Assembly: GCF_001039355.2 (NCBI RefSeq)
Contig: NW_019775459.1
Coordinates: forward strand, 329,060-393,059
Source of the DNA: Lingula anatina
Taxonomy: Eukaryota; Brachiopoda; Lingulata; Lingulida; Lingulidae
Length of the DNA stretch: 64,000 nucleotides
Direction of reading: 5' to 3'
Position 1 is the stretch's first letter; the number at the start of each line of letters is the position of its first letter. Below are positions 35,021 to 47,694 of the stretch, piece after piece. The position numbers and the translations under genes are program-made. The notes beneath the pieces were generated by a model. It made no database searches, had not been told where the DNA came from, and worked only from the letters and a program-made list of their open reading frames with translations.

Positions 35021-35743
35021 AGGCCCAGTCACAATGTCGGCGATCTGCCGGGGGTCGTCGTAGAAAATAAAGAACCCTTGAATAATCCTAGCAATAATCC
35101 TAATAACAGTGGAGCAGTCACATTGTCTGAGATTTTTTCAAGGATTTTGACCCGGTTTTGTCGAAAAATCGTGGGATTAGCCTCCGATCGCCTCCGATTG
35201 CATCTTCAAAATTTTCTGTCACAGCCTCCTGCAGCAAGAGCGTCTCAAACTTTAAGCGATCCGCTCGAAGACGCCCTTATATACACGTCGATTTACTACG
35301 ATTCCACCGTACGATTCGTCGGAGACGATCACATAGAGCGTACGAATCGTCGCAGGGCGCCTCCGATTCAGTCGGAGGGCGCCGGGGACTACTCGCAGAC
35401 ATTGAATCTCAACCTGATTTTCCAATCCCACGCAGAATCTTACGACTAGTCTCAGATTATTCGGAGGACGCCTCCGATTAATCGGAGGGCATCGTAGGTC
35501 ATCGGAGATTGTGTCTGGGATGCCAAAAATGGGTGAAAAACCTTGCGAGCAATCTTAAAATTTGAAGTTCAAAGTTGGGGACAGCGACGGGTGTGGCGAT
35601 GTCTAAAAATCAGCGACAACCCGCAGGCGTCCGGAGAGCGCCTCCGACGGGTGCAAAATCGTGAGACAGGTCTCAAGATTTTGTTCAAATTTGCTGGGTT
35701 TTACCCATCCCCGACGCATCGCAACTGATTTGTTACTGGGCCT
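35021..35743. mobile_element. Foldback element with TAA target duplication, 723 bases
   Basis: Ends AGGCCCAGTCACAA and TTGTTACTGGGCCT are inverted and flanked by TAA on each side (35018-35020, 35744-35746). The interior is GC-richer than its surroundings and full of complementary words, such as GCCTCCGATTG and GATTCGTCGGAG. No transposase is present. The TAA duplication suggests mobilisation by a PIF/Harbinger transposase. The overlapping Arg/Ser-rich open frames are artefacts of the repeats. Confidence 0.75.
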
Positions 35744-35889
35744 TAAGTCATTACTCGCCGAATCAACGGCCTACATGTACTTGTCCAGCAAAACTGGATC
35801 AAATCAGACAAGTTTTGACCAATACCTGAAATGTTATTCCAGATTGGATCCTATCCCAAGGAATGCCTTGTCGCTTGAGCCCTGGTAGC

Positions 35890-38400
35890 AGCCAGAAGAG
35901 GTCAGGCGTAAGAGCGAACGTTGCTGTGACTAGAGAAGGATATTAGGGTCTTTTGTGGAGATGTACATTTTTTAAAGACGATAGTTTGGAAATATGGAGT
36001 TCCAAAATATCACTTATAATGGTTGTCGTATGACATAGAATAGGCAATGTATTTTGTTTGCTACACCAGCGAATTCAATTAATGAACTGATGTCACAATG
36101 ACATCAAAGAAATAATGAAATTTTATTAAAACATGATTTTAATCTTTATTTTTATTTGTTAGTCTGCACAATAGGAAAAGACTGATGAAAAATTATTTGG
36201 AAAAAATATTCCACATGTATTACACTGATTCTCAAAATTCTTTATATACATGTATTTATATATACAATGTACTGGCTCCCATTTTCCCAGAGAATGATCT
36301 GAACTACTGTTGTTTGTTTATATATAAGCTTGCTACAGGTGAAAATCTACGGTATTGCAGTCCCATGCTACACTACATGTAGTTAAGAAGAGAATGAAAG
36401 TTGGTGATTTTTTTTCTCTTAAAATAATGGCCTTGGCTTTTTTATTCCTGTCACATTCATTTAATATATCTTCAAAACATCTAGTCATGCTTGCAACACA
36501 GCTTCAACTTCATCGTGTGACGTACCATTGGGATTTGGGGGAGCAAAAACACCGTTTTTAAACACCTGATTTTCACAGACACCTGAACAGCTATAAACAT
36601 GCTTTTAATGGTATTATAATACTTGAACAAAGTACTACAAAACGGAGTCAGGGATTTTTCTTTAGAGACTTATTGTTGATTGATTTTATCTATAAAAACG
36701 TGAAATTACATCAAACTATTAAGGGATTTTCACTTTCAATATCAATAAATTGGAAAAGAGAGTTTCAATCAAAATTTTTTACAAAGTACTTGTAGTGCAT
36801 ATTTTTCTTAATAAGCATGGTGAATTTGGTCTCACTCAGGTGTACAGGTAGACAGTCATAGCTTGCTACGGTAACGCTATCTTGTCAATCTTGAAAGCGA
36901 AGGATCAAAAACCCTTTCAGGGAGGTTAATTGTCCAAAATAGCAAATAATATTTTTGACAGCTTTACCTGTTATCGTACTGACGATCACAAAGATGGGTA
37001 CGCTGTTGTCCGTTGACATGAGCTTGTTTGCATGCATTTGGATGCCAGAAAAATATTATTTTTGTATCAATCTCACCTCCTGTTAGTAACTTCAAGGGGT
37101 TACCGCAAGCACTGCCAGAATGATTGACAGGCAATCAAGCCCTAATGACTCAAGCAATCAGTGGCCACGTCAATTGCCGTCGGGGCAAGTGTAAGGGATG
37201 CGCTCCAGGATGTGCACACAATAGCAGCATCGCAGGCGGTCCACATTCGCCGAGCGAAAAATGGTTCGAAAACACGGTAGTGTTACATGACGCCGATCGG
37301 ACCATCAACAACAAGAAAAAGATGCAACCAGGCAGGGCTTGTTAGAGGAAATGGGTAAAGTTGTGTTTGTCAGGAATTGGGATAATTATTGAAGAAAAAA
37401 GCACCACGTCGGCCTTAAAAATGCATACATACATGCATGCAGAACTAAAAATGCTAGGGCCTATTCTCCAGCTCTTATCTCATAGCCGAAATGAATAATT
37501 CTGAAAAATCAAAATGATATAAATACTACAGCTCTTACGTAGTCTCAGCTTACTTTTATTCGCGCGAAAAGCGGAGTCTAGAGATATCATTAGCTCTGTT
37601 TGCTTAGTTTTTTCCACGTGTACCGAAATTTTACGCCACCTGGTGAAAAGTTACGCTAGGATATGGCCTCAAGTTTTTATTTACCCAAAGCAATCTTGTA
37701 TATGATTCCAGTCAGTATTCGACCAAATCTTTACGTCGATGTCGCTCAGAAAAAGTCCAAATCACAGAAATTATCACCATCGTCACATCGTAATCATTAG
37801 TTGTCAAGTTAAAGATTTGATAAACATGCGCTTCGATGCTAGGCCATATGGCCCCAAGTTGCATAGATCTATAAAATCTGACGACTGTATAGAGCTGCTG
37901 TCGAAGATTGATCGATAGTTTGACGGTTGCTATCACAGGTAGCAAGCAGCGGAATGTTTCTCTTTTTTTCGTATCTCAAAATGTTTAGAAGAAAATCGAA
38001 AGTACATGTAAAGCAACAAGAAATTTAAAGGAAAACGCGTATTTCGATCAAATCCAATGTGCCAGAAAAGATTCTCCATAGCGCTGATCACAATCAAGAG
38101 GGACTATCAAGACAGCTCAAGCGGAACAATAGGCAGTGCTTTGCCGATCGTTGTTTATGACAAAGGGAGTATGACACGTTCCTGTTTGATTGTATGGCGA
38201 GTCGTGCTGGTGCTGCCAAGGTTCTCCCACCGAGTTTACCCATGCCAACGGCCCTTGGCAACGAGGGCGGGGCACAGACGAAGCCAATAGTGCCACAAAG
38301 TGCACTATCAAAATCCTCAGAAAAAACATATTATTTTGTTCAAAATTTAAAAAGGTTATTCCGTTAAACGTTAGATACACTTTTACCCTATAATTACACA
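35890..38400. other. No gene seen
   Basis: Mostly AT-rich. Short open frames near 37124-37345 (Cys-rich CRRGKCKGCAPGCA) and 38057-38290 have no splice or similarity support. Confidence 0.45.
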
Positions 38401-38869
38401 TAAAAACCCCCAAATGATGATTTTTAGCCGTATTTAGGTGCTTCCACCCCTTAACCTTAAATTTAAGCGAATGCTTAACTAAACTTGGTTTGTATACACG
38501 CCTTGCACTTTTGTGGGGGAACCTAAATGTACCTGTATATCCCGCTATATACCCGGTGCTTTAGGTACATGTACATTGTACTCACGCTTGGCTGTCACAG
38601 TTAAACTGTGCTAATATATCAGATATATAACTTAACAGTCTGTGGGGTATACATGTAAATAGCGTAAAATTATATATAAAGGGTGATTTAATAAGATTCG
38701 TTTCAAATAAATAATAGCACCAGTGTGGTATTCTTAAGTTGTTTTCGTGGTTTTTAGATCCGTTAACCTATAAAGCAAGGTGATGTTCTACCGTGCTTGC
38801 ATTTACTTGCCATGGGCGATTGCACGATTGCTTGACAAAACGATCATGAACGCTATTGCAAGCTCTTAC

Positions 38870-38953
38870 CTCAGCTGTTTGTTGCTGAATTGCCTCTGTC
38901 CAGCCGTCTGTTGCCTGTCCCGTATCAATCCTGTCATCCTGCTGGTCTCCCAT
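38870..38953 (-). pseudogene. Orphan family 2 first exon
   Basis: ATG at 38953 encodes MGDQQDDRIDTGQATDGW and ten more residues, then GAG|GTAAGA, a good donor in phase 0. It is the counterpart of gene A exon 1 and has a complete promoter block upstream. The nearest compatible exons on the minus strand are those of gene D at 31057, 7.8 kb away. It is either gene D's first exon or an orphan left by duplication. Confidence 0.6.
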
Positions 38954-39062
38954 AGTCGTGTCGATGTTCATATCTTCAGGTGAATGGGTTCGATTTTACT
39001 CAATTGTAGAATTATTCTTGGTCCTGTGAGATACTATGAGATGCTGCAGCATGTAAATTTTC

Positions 39063-39140
39063 GAAAATTCCCACTGTCAGTTTTTCTTTCATTGTCTATC
39101 TTCTGCAGGGGCTTTTTGCACGTCATATTTCTGGTTTTTC
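39063..39140 (-). promoter_or_regulatory. Promoter module of the orphan first exon
   Basis: Minus strand: TGACGTGCAAAAAGCCCC, then GAAAGAAAAACT at 39079-39090 (one mismatch to the ISRE consensus), then GGGAATTTTC at 39063-39072. Same order and spacing as before gene A. Confidence 0.55.
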
Positions 39141-39499
39141 GATTGTAGGCAACGCATATTTTATGCGCAGTCGACTGATCTACAATTTAACCTGGTCGAC
39201 CTACGGGGCGCGAGTATTGAAAATATTGTTTGTGCAAACAAAGACAACAAAGAATTGCCCATTGTTATCGTATATCAGCTCTCTCACATTCGTTTAATAA
39301 AAAGCCTCCCTCCGTTCTGTATTTGGGGTAAGTCAGCAATGCTCATTATCTATTTCAGTAGGCCTATATAAACGCCTTATGTGAAATATTTGAATTTACT
39401 AGAATAAATTGATCGCAACGATCTACTGGTACATGGTACAAGAATCATATAAGTAGAGAAAGTACTCTACATCTGTGATGGTATAAAACTGAAACCAAG

Positions 39500-39830
39500 A
39501 AGAATGGAAGAGAACAATTACTAGAACCTTTTGACATTAAAAAAGGGCGTAAAATAGGTAAGGGATCGCCAGTTTTGAGCTTTGTAACAACATAATTAAA
39601 ATTCAAAATAAAAAAAAAAATAATGAAAAAAAAAGAAAGAAAGAATAGATTTGATTCAACACATTGTGTCCTCGTACTTGAAATTTACAGAAAGCATTGC
39701 TTGAGTTGCTACCTGCAGCCAACTACCGCAATCGCCATCCTCCTAGGCTGTGTCTCCTCTTGGACGGTATCGCCATCTGGGACCACCGATTGTAAACAAA
39801 ACAATGGTGAACTGCAAGGCAGAGGCAGCC
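39500..39830 (+). repeat. Duplicated segment with a Kozak-like ATG, copy at 60627-60938
   Basis: Shares AAGAATGGAAGAGAACAATT, an A-run, CTACCTGCAGCCAACTACCG and AACAAAACAATGG with 60627-60938. Similarity stops at GCAGAGGCAGCC. The ATG at 39804 reads MVNCKAEAASPMPG. It could be the 5' UTR and first codons of an unrelated duplicated gene; no following exon is identified. Confidence 0.6.
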
Positions 39831-40242
39831 TCACCTATGCCAGGGCGACACATTGATTTTCCACAGATATTCACAGATATGACTCTAGATATATAGACAG
39901 TCATTTTGGTCTGATACGCTTTAGCCAAAAATGTCAACAATAGTAGCTGCGGCCGTAGCAGAGGGTAATAATACCTAATGATCTTCATTAATCAAGTAAA
40001 TTTAATCAATCAACTGTGAAAATCTCAGGTAGGCCCTAGACACTGAGTGAAAGAAAACACTGAGCTCAATATTTTTTCACTTGGATAAAAGCCACTTTTT
40101 TGTAATTAAAATGACCACTGTAACTGCAACACGTGGAGCAGTGATTAGTGCGAGTAGTCAGTGAGATATGTTCGTGTCACATGACACTCGGGTATATAGT
40201 TGAGATCCCGCCCTTACATTTTCAGTTTCAGCAACACGGGTC

Positions 40243-40322
40243 TTCGGGATCATATAGTTTTATGTTTTCATAAGTTTTCATTAGTTTTCATAAGTTTTCA
40301 TCAGTTTTCATCAGTTTATTCA
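40243..40322. repeat. Short tandem repeat of TTTTCATAAG / TTTTCATCAG
   Basis: About six units of 10-11 bases. Confidence 0.85.
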
Positions 40323-40949
40323 GCGAAATACAATCTATTCAAACCAAGAACGCTTTTTGAGTTTTTAACGGTACGGTCACGGCAACAACCACATTACTCT
40401 TGGGAAAATGTAGGCCTACAGGTTTTCATAAAATTTTTACAAATGAATCGTTGCTAGCTTTCCCTGCAGCACCTTTTGTTAAATATCCCTTACCTTTGAT
40501 TAAACATTCCTTTAGTAGATATTTTAATCAATCTATTTTGATATACATCTATTATATTGTATTCAATTTTTAATTAAAGTGTTTTGCTTTCAAATATATA
40601 TACAATAATCTTTTAAAATATCACGTATGAAAGTTTTACAAGTACTAATTACACTTTTTTATACTGTGGTTCCTGACACCAGTGTTAATGGACACTTAAG
40701 TGGGGGCACGGGTTGAATCTATATCACATATAATTTTTTCGGGTAAAGATGGCACGGTATGCTGTATAACCCATATTCTTCTTTCATCCTTTCTATTTTG
40801 TGGGTGGGAGGGGGGCGCAACGTGATTAACTATTTTTATGTGGCAAACATTTTCCGCTGAGCAAAAATCTTCACAGGTGAATTTGATCAAGAAGCTGAAT
40901 CCGCGTAACCCCTTCTCAATAACAGTTCCCCACTCCACTCCACTCCCGA

Positions 40950-40975
40950 CCCCCCCCCCCCCCCCCCCCCCCCCC
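40950..40975. repeat. Poly-C run
   Basis: 26 consecutive C. The Gly-rich open frame on the minus strand is an artefact of it. Confidence 0.97.
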
Positions 40976-41585
40976 ACAAATCTGGTACATAGGCCTACTA
41001 GTATGTTCGCTATATAAGGTAGCTTACTTGCAGCACATATAATAAATGCATGTACCATTAAAATATAAGAAACGCCTTCAAAAGTTCACTGGTTTATGCG
41101 TTCAAGTATCTGCGTTATAAACAGGGGAAATTTCTCCAGCTTACAGCTGAGTTTCTTGATGTTTTTCGAGTTCGAGCTACAAACAGGGTACATGTGCTTG
41201 TGTTCATCTGGGCCAGCAATGGAATAGACAATGAACTGAATTCATTACAATTGTTAGTTTAAGTAATGATCTTTGACAGAATAATATTTTATTTTTTTTT
41301 TTTTTTTTGTAATTGAATCAAAACATAGATATTTTGTATAAGTATTTAGCAGTTTAAATTTTGTCTTTGAGTATTCTGTGGAATTTTTATTTCAAAAAAT
41401 TATTTAACCATATTTTTTTATGTATGTAACCATAATTTTTTTTTGTGGGAAAAGAAGGAATATGTAAAGGTCCACTAAATGCAAGTGATGAAATCACTCA
41501 TTTACATATTATGTTTAAACAATCAGTCCGCATATTATCATTCACCTAGCTTCAGTCTTGAATGAATATTTATCATCCTCTGTAT

Positions 41586-44186
41586 AGGTATAGCTAGGGG
41601 TGGGCAAATGAAAGCATCTTGGTGAAATTTAATTTCAGACAAGTGGATTCTATGGCCAGTTTGGCTGCTGAATACAAATCTAATAAGTAATTTCATTTTA
41701 AATTACATCTGATATTGGTATCAAGTGATTTTTCAAAATGGCCACCCAACGATCCCTCAAATCACATATTTCTCATGTAAATCTTTAAATATCAGTTCAA
41801 AGATGGCTTTTTATATGTCTAACCATATGATTTCATGATCAGTGAGCGCAAATAGATACATCATTTCGGTTGGGCCACTTCATTTTGGATTAAAATGAGG
41901 TTTTTTGGCCATTTTGAGGTAAGCATCACCCCGAAATTACCATTTGTGTGTACATAAATACAAATATTTATATGCAACTGTGGCTTTTAAATTAGGAAAA
42001 ACAATAATACAACAAATATGGTCAATATTGTTCAGGGATCACATGAAACTGAAAAGTTTTGACTTATAGAATAGGCATAATGTTAGTTACATACGGGAAT
42101 ATTTACAGTAGAACACTCAGTAGCAGAGCATTAAAGATATTGTTACTCTTTATTACCATCCAGATACCGAAAATGAGTTTTTTCCTGCATCTAATTATTC
42201 AATAATGTATCTGTCTTTGTGCTGCTTTGAAACAATGAAAAAACTCTTGAAAATATGAAATATCGGCGTTTATATTTTATCGTTGCAATGTATAAGCATA
42301 AGCAACTCAAAGCTTTAATCATCTATTTAACAGCTTTCTTTTTTTAGATAAGTTAGCAATCCATATGGGGCTTAACTTCATCCCTGAACAAGATTTTATC
42401 ACGTAAATTGGCCAATGGATCACAAGGGCATGAACTACAATCCCATGCCAACGTTTTGGTTTAAATGCTTTTGTTATGGAGTTATGAGTCTATAATGACA
42501 GATCTTCTAAAAACAAAGGTATTATTTTGCTTTATCAACGATCAAATCTGAACTAAGGCTTTAAAAAAATCGCTGGCAGGGTTTTGGGGTACTAAATGGT
42601 GTCATTAAATTGGCTTTGAAATAGTGATCACGGGTGTTCAGGTAAAACAGAAATTTGAGAAACCGATTTTTCAGTTTTTACCCCCAAACTGCATTTATGC
42701 CGTCACCCGTAAGATGACATGTGTAAATGTTAATTAATGTAATCACTGAACACTGAAAATTTATTTATCACCGAAAAGAATGTATGTAAGGTAGTAAATA
42801 AGGAGTTTTGGGTGAACGGTGACAATATCCTTATTGTCTTCATTTATAACCTAGTCACACTAGAGGCGTAATTTGCTAGAATGTAGTCGGAATGAAAATT
42901 TCTTGTTTATTCCTGGATATTTGAAGTATCTAAAATTCTTAGCGCATTCTAAATGTTTGGGTCCATTCTTGTGTCCTGTTTAAATGTTTTGCTCATTCTC
43001 AAAACTTGAGAAGTGCATTCCAAGTGGAAAAATATCGACTGGCATTCAAGTGTATTCTAACTGGACCATGAGCGCATTCTTAAGATTCTTACAAAATTCA
43101 ACAGCATTCGAAACATTTTGATCACATTCGAGGGAGAACCGAAATGGCAAGGCGCTTCAAATTTTGTAAGAATGTTCTACATTGTGCCTCCAATGAGCAG
43201 GAATGCAACTCGAATGCATCTTGATTGCAGGCCGAAATTCAGCCAGCAATGAAACCACTCTTGTATGGCATTTGTAGTGCATTCTTAATATTCTCACTAT
43301 ATTTAGACAGCATTAACGATATTCCTAATGTGTTTCAACTACATTCGAGCATTCGAGCATTTGAGAGCTAATACAATACAACTGAAATGTGCAAGAATCA
43401 TTCCAGGTGGGTTCAAAGTGCATTCTGAGGCATTCTTACTGGAATTAAGGTCAATTTGATATTACCCAACGAATGTGGAGCGAATTTTGAAAATTCTTCA
43501 TTATGGCTCATTCTGCTTGATTACTTCAGATTCCAAATAAGTGTAACAGGGGGCTTTATAGTGCCTTCTGGTCTCAGTGTATTTCTTGTTGATGCTTTCA
43601 TGGTGGTGGTGAGATACTCTTAAACTACGCAACTGAAACTACTATTCCAAGGTCAAGAGCTTAGTGGTTGTAAGAGGTTGATGTCACCTGACAAAGTTTT
43701 ACCTGTTCTGAAGAAAAGGAAAATTATACAGCATAAATTTGTTGGTACACATCCATGAAGGTATTTTCAGCATTGTTTTTATACCAAACTGTAATCCATG
43801 AATTCAGTATGTACATAATGGCCATTATTTATATTTATTTTAGGCTCGAAGTGAGTATTGTATATATATGTTTGTTTTAAATATCATATTTTTACAGATA
43901 TCACCCTAACAATATGGCCAATGTCTTGAATATGCTCATATTTAAACTCAACAACCCTCAAAACATATAGAAAGACATATATTACACATAATTTTTATGT
44001 ACTTTACTGTGAAAATATGGCCAAAAAGCCATTTCCTGCCTTTTTCACAAACAAATAGCAGATACCAATATAAATCTTTAGCTTTGGTAAAGAATATTAT
44101 CAGATTTGTGTTTAGCAGCAAAAAATGGCCATAGAATCCACCTGTTTTAAAAATAATTTTGTCATTTGCCCACCCCTTGTATACCT
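41586..44186. mobile_element. Large palindromic element, 2.6 kb, noncoding
   Basis: The left end AGGTATAGCTAGGGGTGGGC and the reverse complement of the right end AGGTATACAAGGGGTGGGC match and stay related for more than 100 bases (GTGGATTCTATGGCC, GCTGCTxAAxACAAATCT). No transposase or other gene can be seen inside. The interior contains a dispersed repeat (42440-42840) and a CATTC-rich block (42850-43550). I could not find a clear target duplication. Confidence 0.7.
42850..43550. repeat. CATTC-rich block, possible nested element
   Basis: GCATTC, ACATTCGAG and GAATGC words recur at short uneven spacing throughout. The ends CCTAGTCACACT and AGTGTAACAGG are roughly inverted, with TAA on the left side only. 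It may be an old MITE nested in the larger palindrome. Confidence 0.4.
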
Positions 44187-44666
44187 GATAAGTAGAACTG
44201 ATATAACTCAAAAGTAGAAGCTCTCACTTGTTATCTAATGCATTGCAATTAGTATTTAAATGAGTTGCTGCCACTGTGGCATACAGATAGATTCTCTGTA
44301 GATAATGTGTATAAAGGCTGAATGGTTGGACCTAATATAGGCCTTTTAGACTTGGAACTGAATATGTGAGTCTATGGTTATATTCCCTCTCCCATGCATC
44401 AGTGACAGGTAAAATATTAGAAGAACCTGGGTAGGGTGGAACATGGACCCCTACAAGGTGCGTGGTGAATTACAAGCAAGGCGTCTTTGGCAGTTTATCA
44501 TTAGCAAATATGAGATTCCTTTTTTCTCAGGAAAAGCCTAGATCTAAGTACTCATACAGGAGTAGTATAGAGTAACTTAAGAGGCATTGTAGCTGCCAGT
44601 ATTGTTGAAATATATTTTGCAAACCATCATCATTCTTTTGTGTATTTTTATCATTCTTTTTCCTCT

Positions 44667-44705
<39 letters not shown>

Positions 44706-46103
44706 TTTCTGAAACCACTTATTTTAATGGTCCCAGTGTCTCTTTTCCAATGAACGCCTGCTATCTTCCCGAGTAGACTTGGTTTCAGTATCCTCAGTGT
44801 AAATTTATCATCGTGCGCTAGCTGCGGTCAGTAATATCGTGTCCGTGAGTAGACTGCGTTCCAGTAATATTGTATCCGTGAGTAGACTGTGTTCCAGTAA
44901 TATTGTGTTTGTAGTTCAGTTAAAGATGTATACAATTGTGGTAGTAGAGATGGCCAACACGGTGTATGTCGTTGATCGCCATCTGGGAAATTAAATGGAA
45001 TGCAACGTTTACGAACCTTTTTTTGGTTTCTTTAGTGTGTGTATAGTTTCTGCATGTATATCTTTGGAATAGTCTGCCGCTAGTCATAAGACAGACAAAA
45101 TATTGAATCTTTTAAATTACTAAAATCCCATCATTTTTAATGTTTACAGAGAGAGTATACTGGTATTTTAAAATACATATACATGTAGTATTGTTCTTTT
45201 AACCTCGTATGCTAAATAATCGTTCTGTGCCTTGAATAATTTTGTAAGATGTAAGATTTTTAAAAAAATGTGTCATAACATAATTTATTCATTAATTGTA
45301 AAGGTAGTATTTTATTATCATTATTATATTATCCGAAAAGTATCGCAATGAAACATCACAGTGGGAGACCATCACCCTTAGCGCGGAATTTGTCCTCGCT
45401 TAATATCAAATCAACACTAATCTCTAGTGACGCATCTGATACCTGTCGAGTTTTTTTAGGAAAATAAAGTCGTAATGCCCCTTTCAATATCGGATTCTAT
45501 AATTCGTAAGTTATTTTTTTCTTTTTGTTAGCTTTCAATTGCCTTTGGGTCCTATCGCTGCCTTACACAAACTACCAGTATTCTTATTCACCGTGTTTAG
45601 CAGTGCGTCAAGTATGCACGAAAAATATTCATTCTTTTGACCCGATAAGGAGAGGGACCCCAGTGATACGGATAATGGGGGCTCGGGTTGATTCTATATC
45701 ATGGGTCATTTATGTCGCTTACAGATGGCTCATTGTTTTGTATTATTTCGTCCTACATATACATTTCTTGGTTGGGGGGAGGGGGGAGGTTAGTAACGTG
45801 TTGTCAAACTTATCCCTCGAAGGGCACTGCTGAGTACAATTGTACATGTATACGTAGAATGTATATGTTTTTTCACAGGTAAATTTAGGTGACTGGCAGC
45901 TCTGCAGGGCACAAAGATTATTAGGAAGCGTGATTTGTGGCAAGACGAGGTTGATCTGACAATAAATACATCTAAACATGACAAACTCCAAGTTTTTTAA
46001 CCGGTGTTACCAATCCACACTAATTATAACACAACCGACCATTTTGAAGACACCGCTTTAACGCTAATACCGGTACAGTACTTGACCACGTATCTTATTT
46101 AAA

Positions 46104-46360
46104 GTGTTAACTTCATGCAGGCATTTTAACAATCAGCCCTCTTTTACCTATAAAATCACTTCAATACGTAATGCAAGATCATTCGATCAGTTATTGTTGA
46201 TGTCGTGTAATTCCAGACTGAAAATCTGTGGCAACCCAGCTCTACAAATCTACGAACCAAATGAATGGAACATTTTTCTAATTCACTTAAAAATAAAATA
46301 TGGTCTGAGGACAATTTAAAAAAGAATTAAAAACTTTTATTTTCAAAGACATTTATATAT
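46104..46360 (+). mobile_element. LINE ORF2 C-terminal remnant
   Basis: Encodes SIRNARSFDQLLLMSCNSRL, GNPALQIYEPNEWN and, after a stop, a LKKELKT-like word. The RS-D-LL--P and PALQIYEPNEWN spacing fits the end of CR1/L2-type LINE proteins. Truncated equivalents lie near 1983-2035 and 5700-5752. Confidence 0.6.
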
Positions 46361-46653
46361 ACCGGTAGGATTGACTTATTTGATTGTTTTCTATTCTTTT
46401 TTTAATTTTACCTTGTACTCTATAGTTTACTATCTTATAATTAGTACATGCAATTTAGCTATTTATTTACTGACTTTATTTATGTTATTCTGTTCACGAA
46501 ACCCTTGTAAAGCCTACATGTACTGAATATTTGTATTTGATACAAGACTGTTACATGTAGTTAATAAATAAAAAATAAATACATTATTATAATTATTTTA
46601 CATGTTTACAGATTTATAAAACGTAAATAACTATTGACAATTGACGTCTGCAG

Positions 46654-46814
46654 GTAGGCATCAGCGTTCTTGACCTTCTCTCCAACGAAGCAGAGATACC
46701 TGAATTCGACGGCAATAGACAGAGTGGTTTTTGTTGCATCCGAGAACGAGGCACCGCCTAACTACATGTATTATTGCGACTTAAGAAAAGCATGCAAGGA
46801 AGTTTTCGGGGGAG
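46654..46814 (+). pseudogene. IFI44-like GTPase internal fragment with frameshift
   Basis: Encodes VLDLLSNEAEIPEFDGN, then in another frame IDRVVFVASENEAPPNY and ACKEVFGGG, followed by a donor-like GTGCGT. These match the middle of exon 1 of gene I (IPQCNNGVPIDRVVFV; VCEEVLG). The P-loop part is absent. It lies inside the fourth copy of the large repeat. Confidence 0.75.
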
Positions 46815-47694
46815 GTGCGTAGAGAATTCTTACACCTTACTCGCTCTCTCTTGTTTAAATGTTTTATTTTATTTGTAACTAAACTAGTACACCAGTTCAT
46901 GATATAAAGATATATATACTATATATGCGTGTCCACTCACAAACTGACGATCCAATTACCAACTAGAGACTGGTAATGCAAACAATTGTATTGTTTAATT
47001 ATATTACATTGTACAAGGTCATGATTATTTATATACCAGTACAGAAATAAATTGAGTTGAATTGAATTGAATTTGTTTAAAAGACTCACATTAAAAGGCT
47101 AATCGATATGTAGGTACATTGTATTCCTGCGGACTGATTGAGCTTGAATTGAGATCAATCTTGTTATGATTATATTGCTTTTTTGTTTAAAGAAAAAACA
47201 AAAATGCCGACCGCTACATGAATAGATCTAACTGTGACCCATTAAGAAAAAAATGAAGATACAAAGTTAATTTTCGAACATGGTTTTGGTTATAGATGCA
47301 CGGCGTTTTGTCTAGGTCTAGTGTACGTGGAAGCCACTGGGCATTGTTTGCGGCTCTTACCAAAATGAAAAGATTGCAGCTACGACTTTGTAGGAGTTTG
47401 CAAGAAAATTAGCTACAAATTTGCAGGGGGGGGGGGGGGGTATAGTCCGCCAGGAACCGTTGTCCGTTCCCAAGTATTAACCACAGGTGACATGCGTCTC
47501 ATATACACTCTCCTAACCTGTACTAATAATATGGACCACCATTTCTGTCACACCTGTGTGGTAAAATTGTTGTTACAGTAACTTTATCGTATGTTTAAAC
47601 AGAAAAAAACGAAAATGTTGCTTTGTGACAATATAATCTAGATTCATTGACTACGGTATGCATGTGAGACGGGAAAAAGTTTGATGCAGACGAA

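Larger units (their letters stand above)
38530..39470. repeat. Inverted copy of 7621-8590
   Basis: Contains, on the minus strand, the promoter module, a first exon and the start of the following intron in the same order as gene A. Similarity fades past 38530, and no matching downstream exons are visible nearby. Confidence 0.85.

Noticed and set aside
37124-37345. Cys-rich open frame (CRRGKCKGCAPGCA)
   Set aside because: Suggested a metal-binding or defence peptide, but there is no signal peptide, splice site or repeated cysteine frame.
40696-41058. 120-residue minus-strand open frame with a Gly run
   Set aside because: The Gly run is the poly-C tract, and nothing else in the frame looks like a protein.
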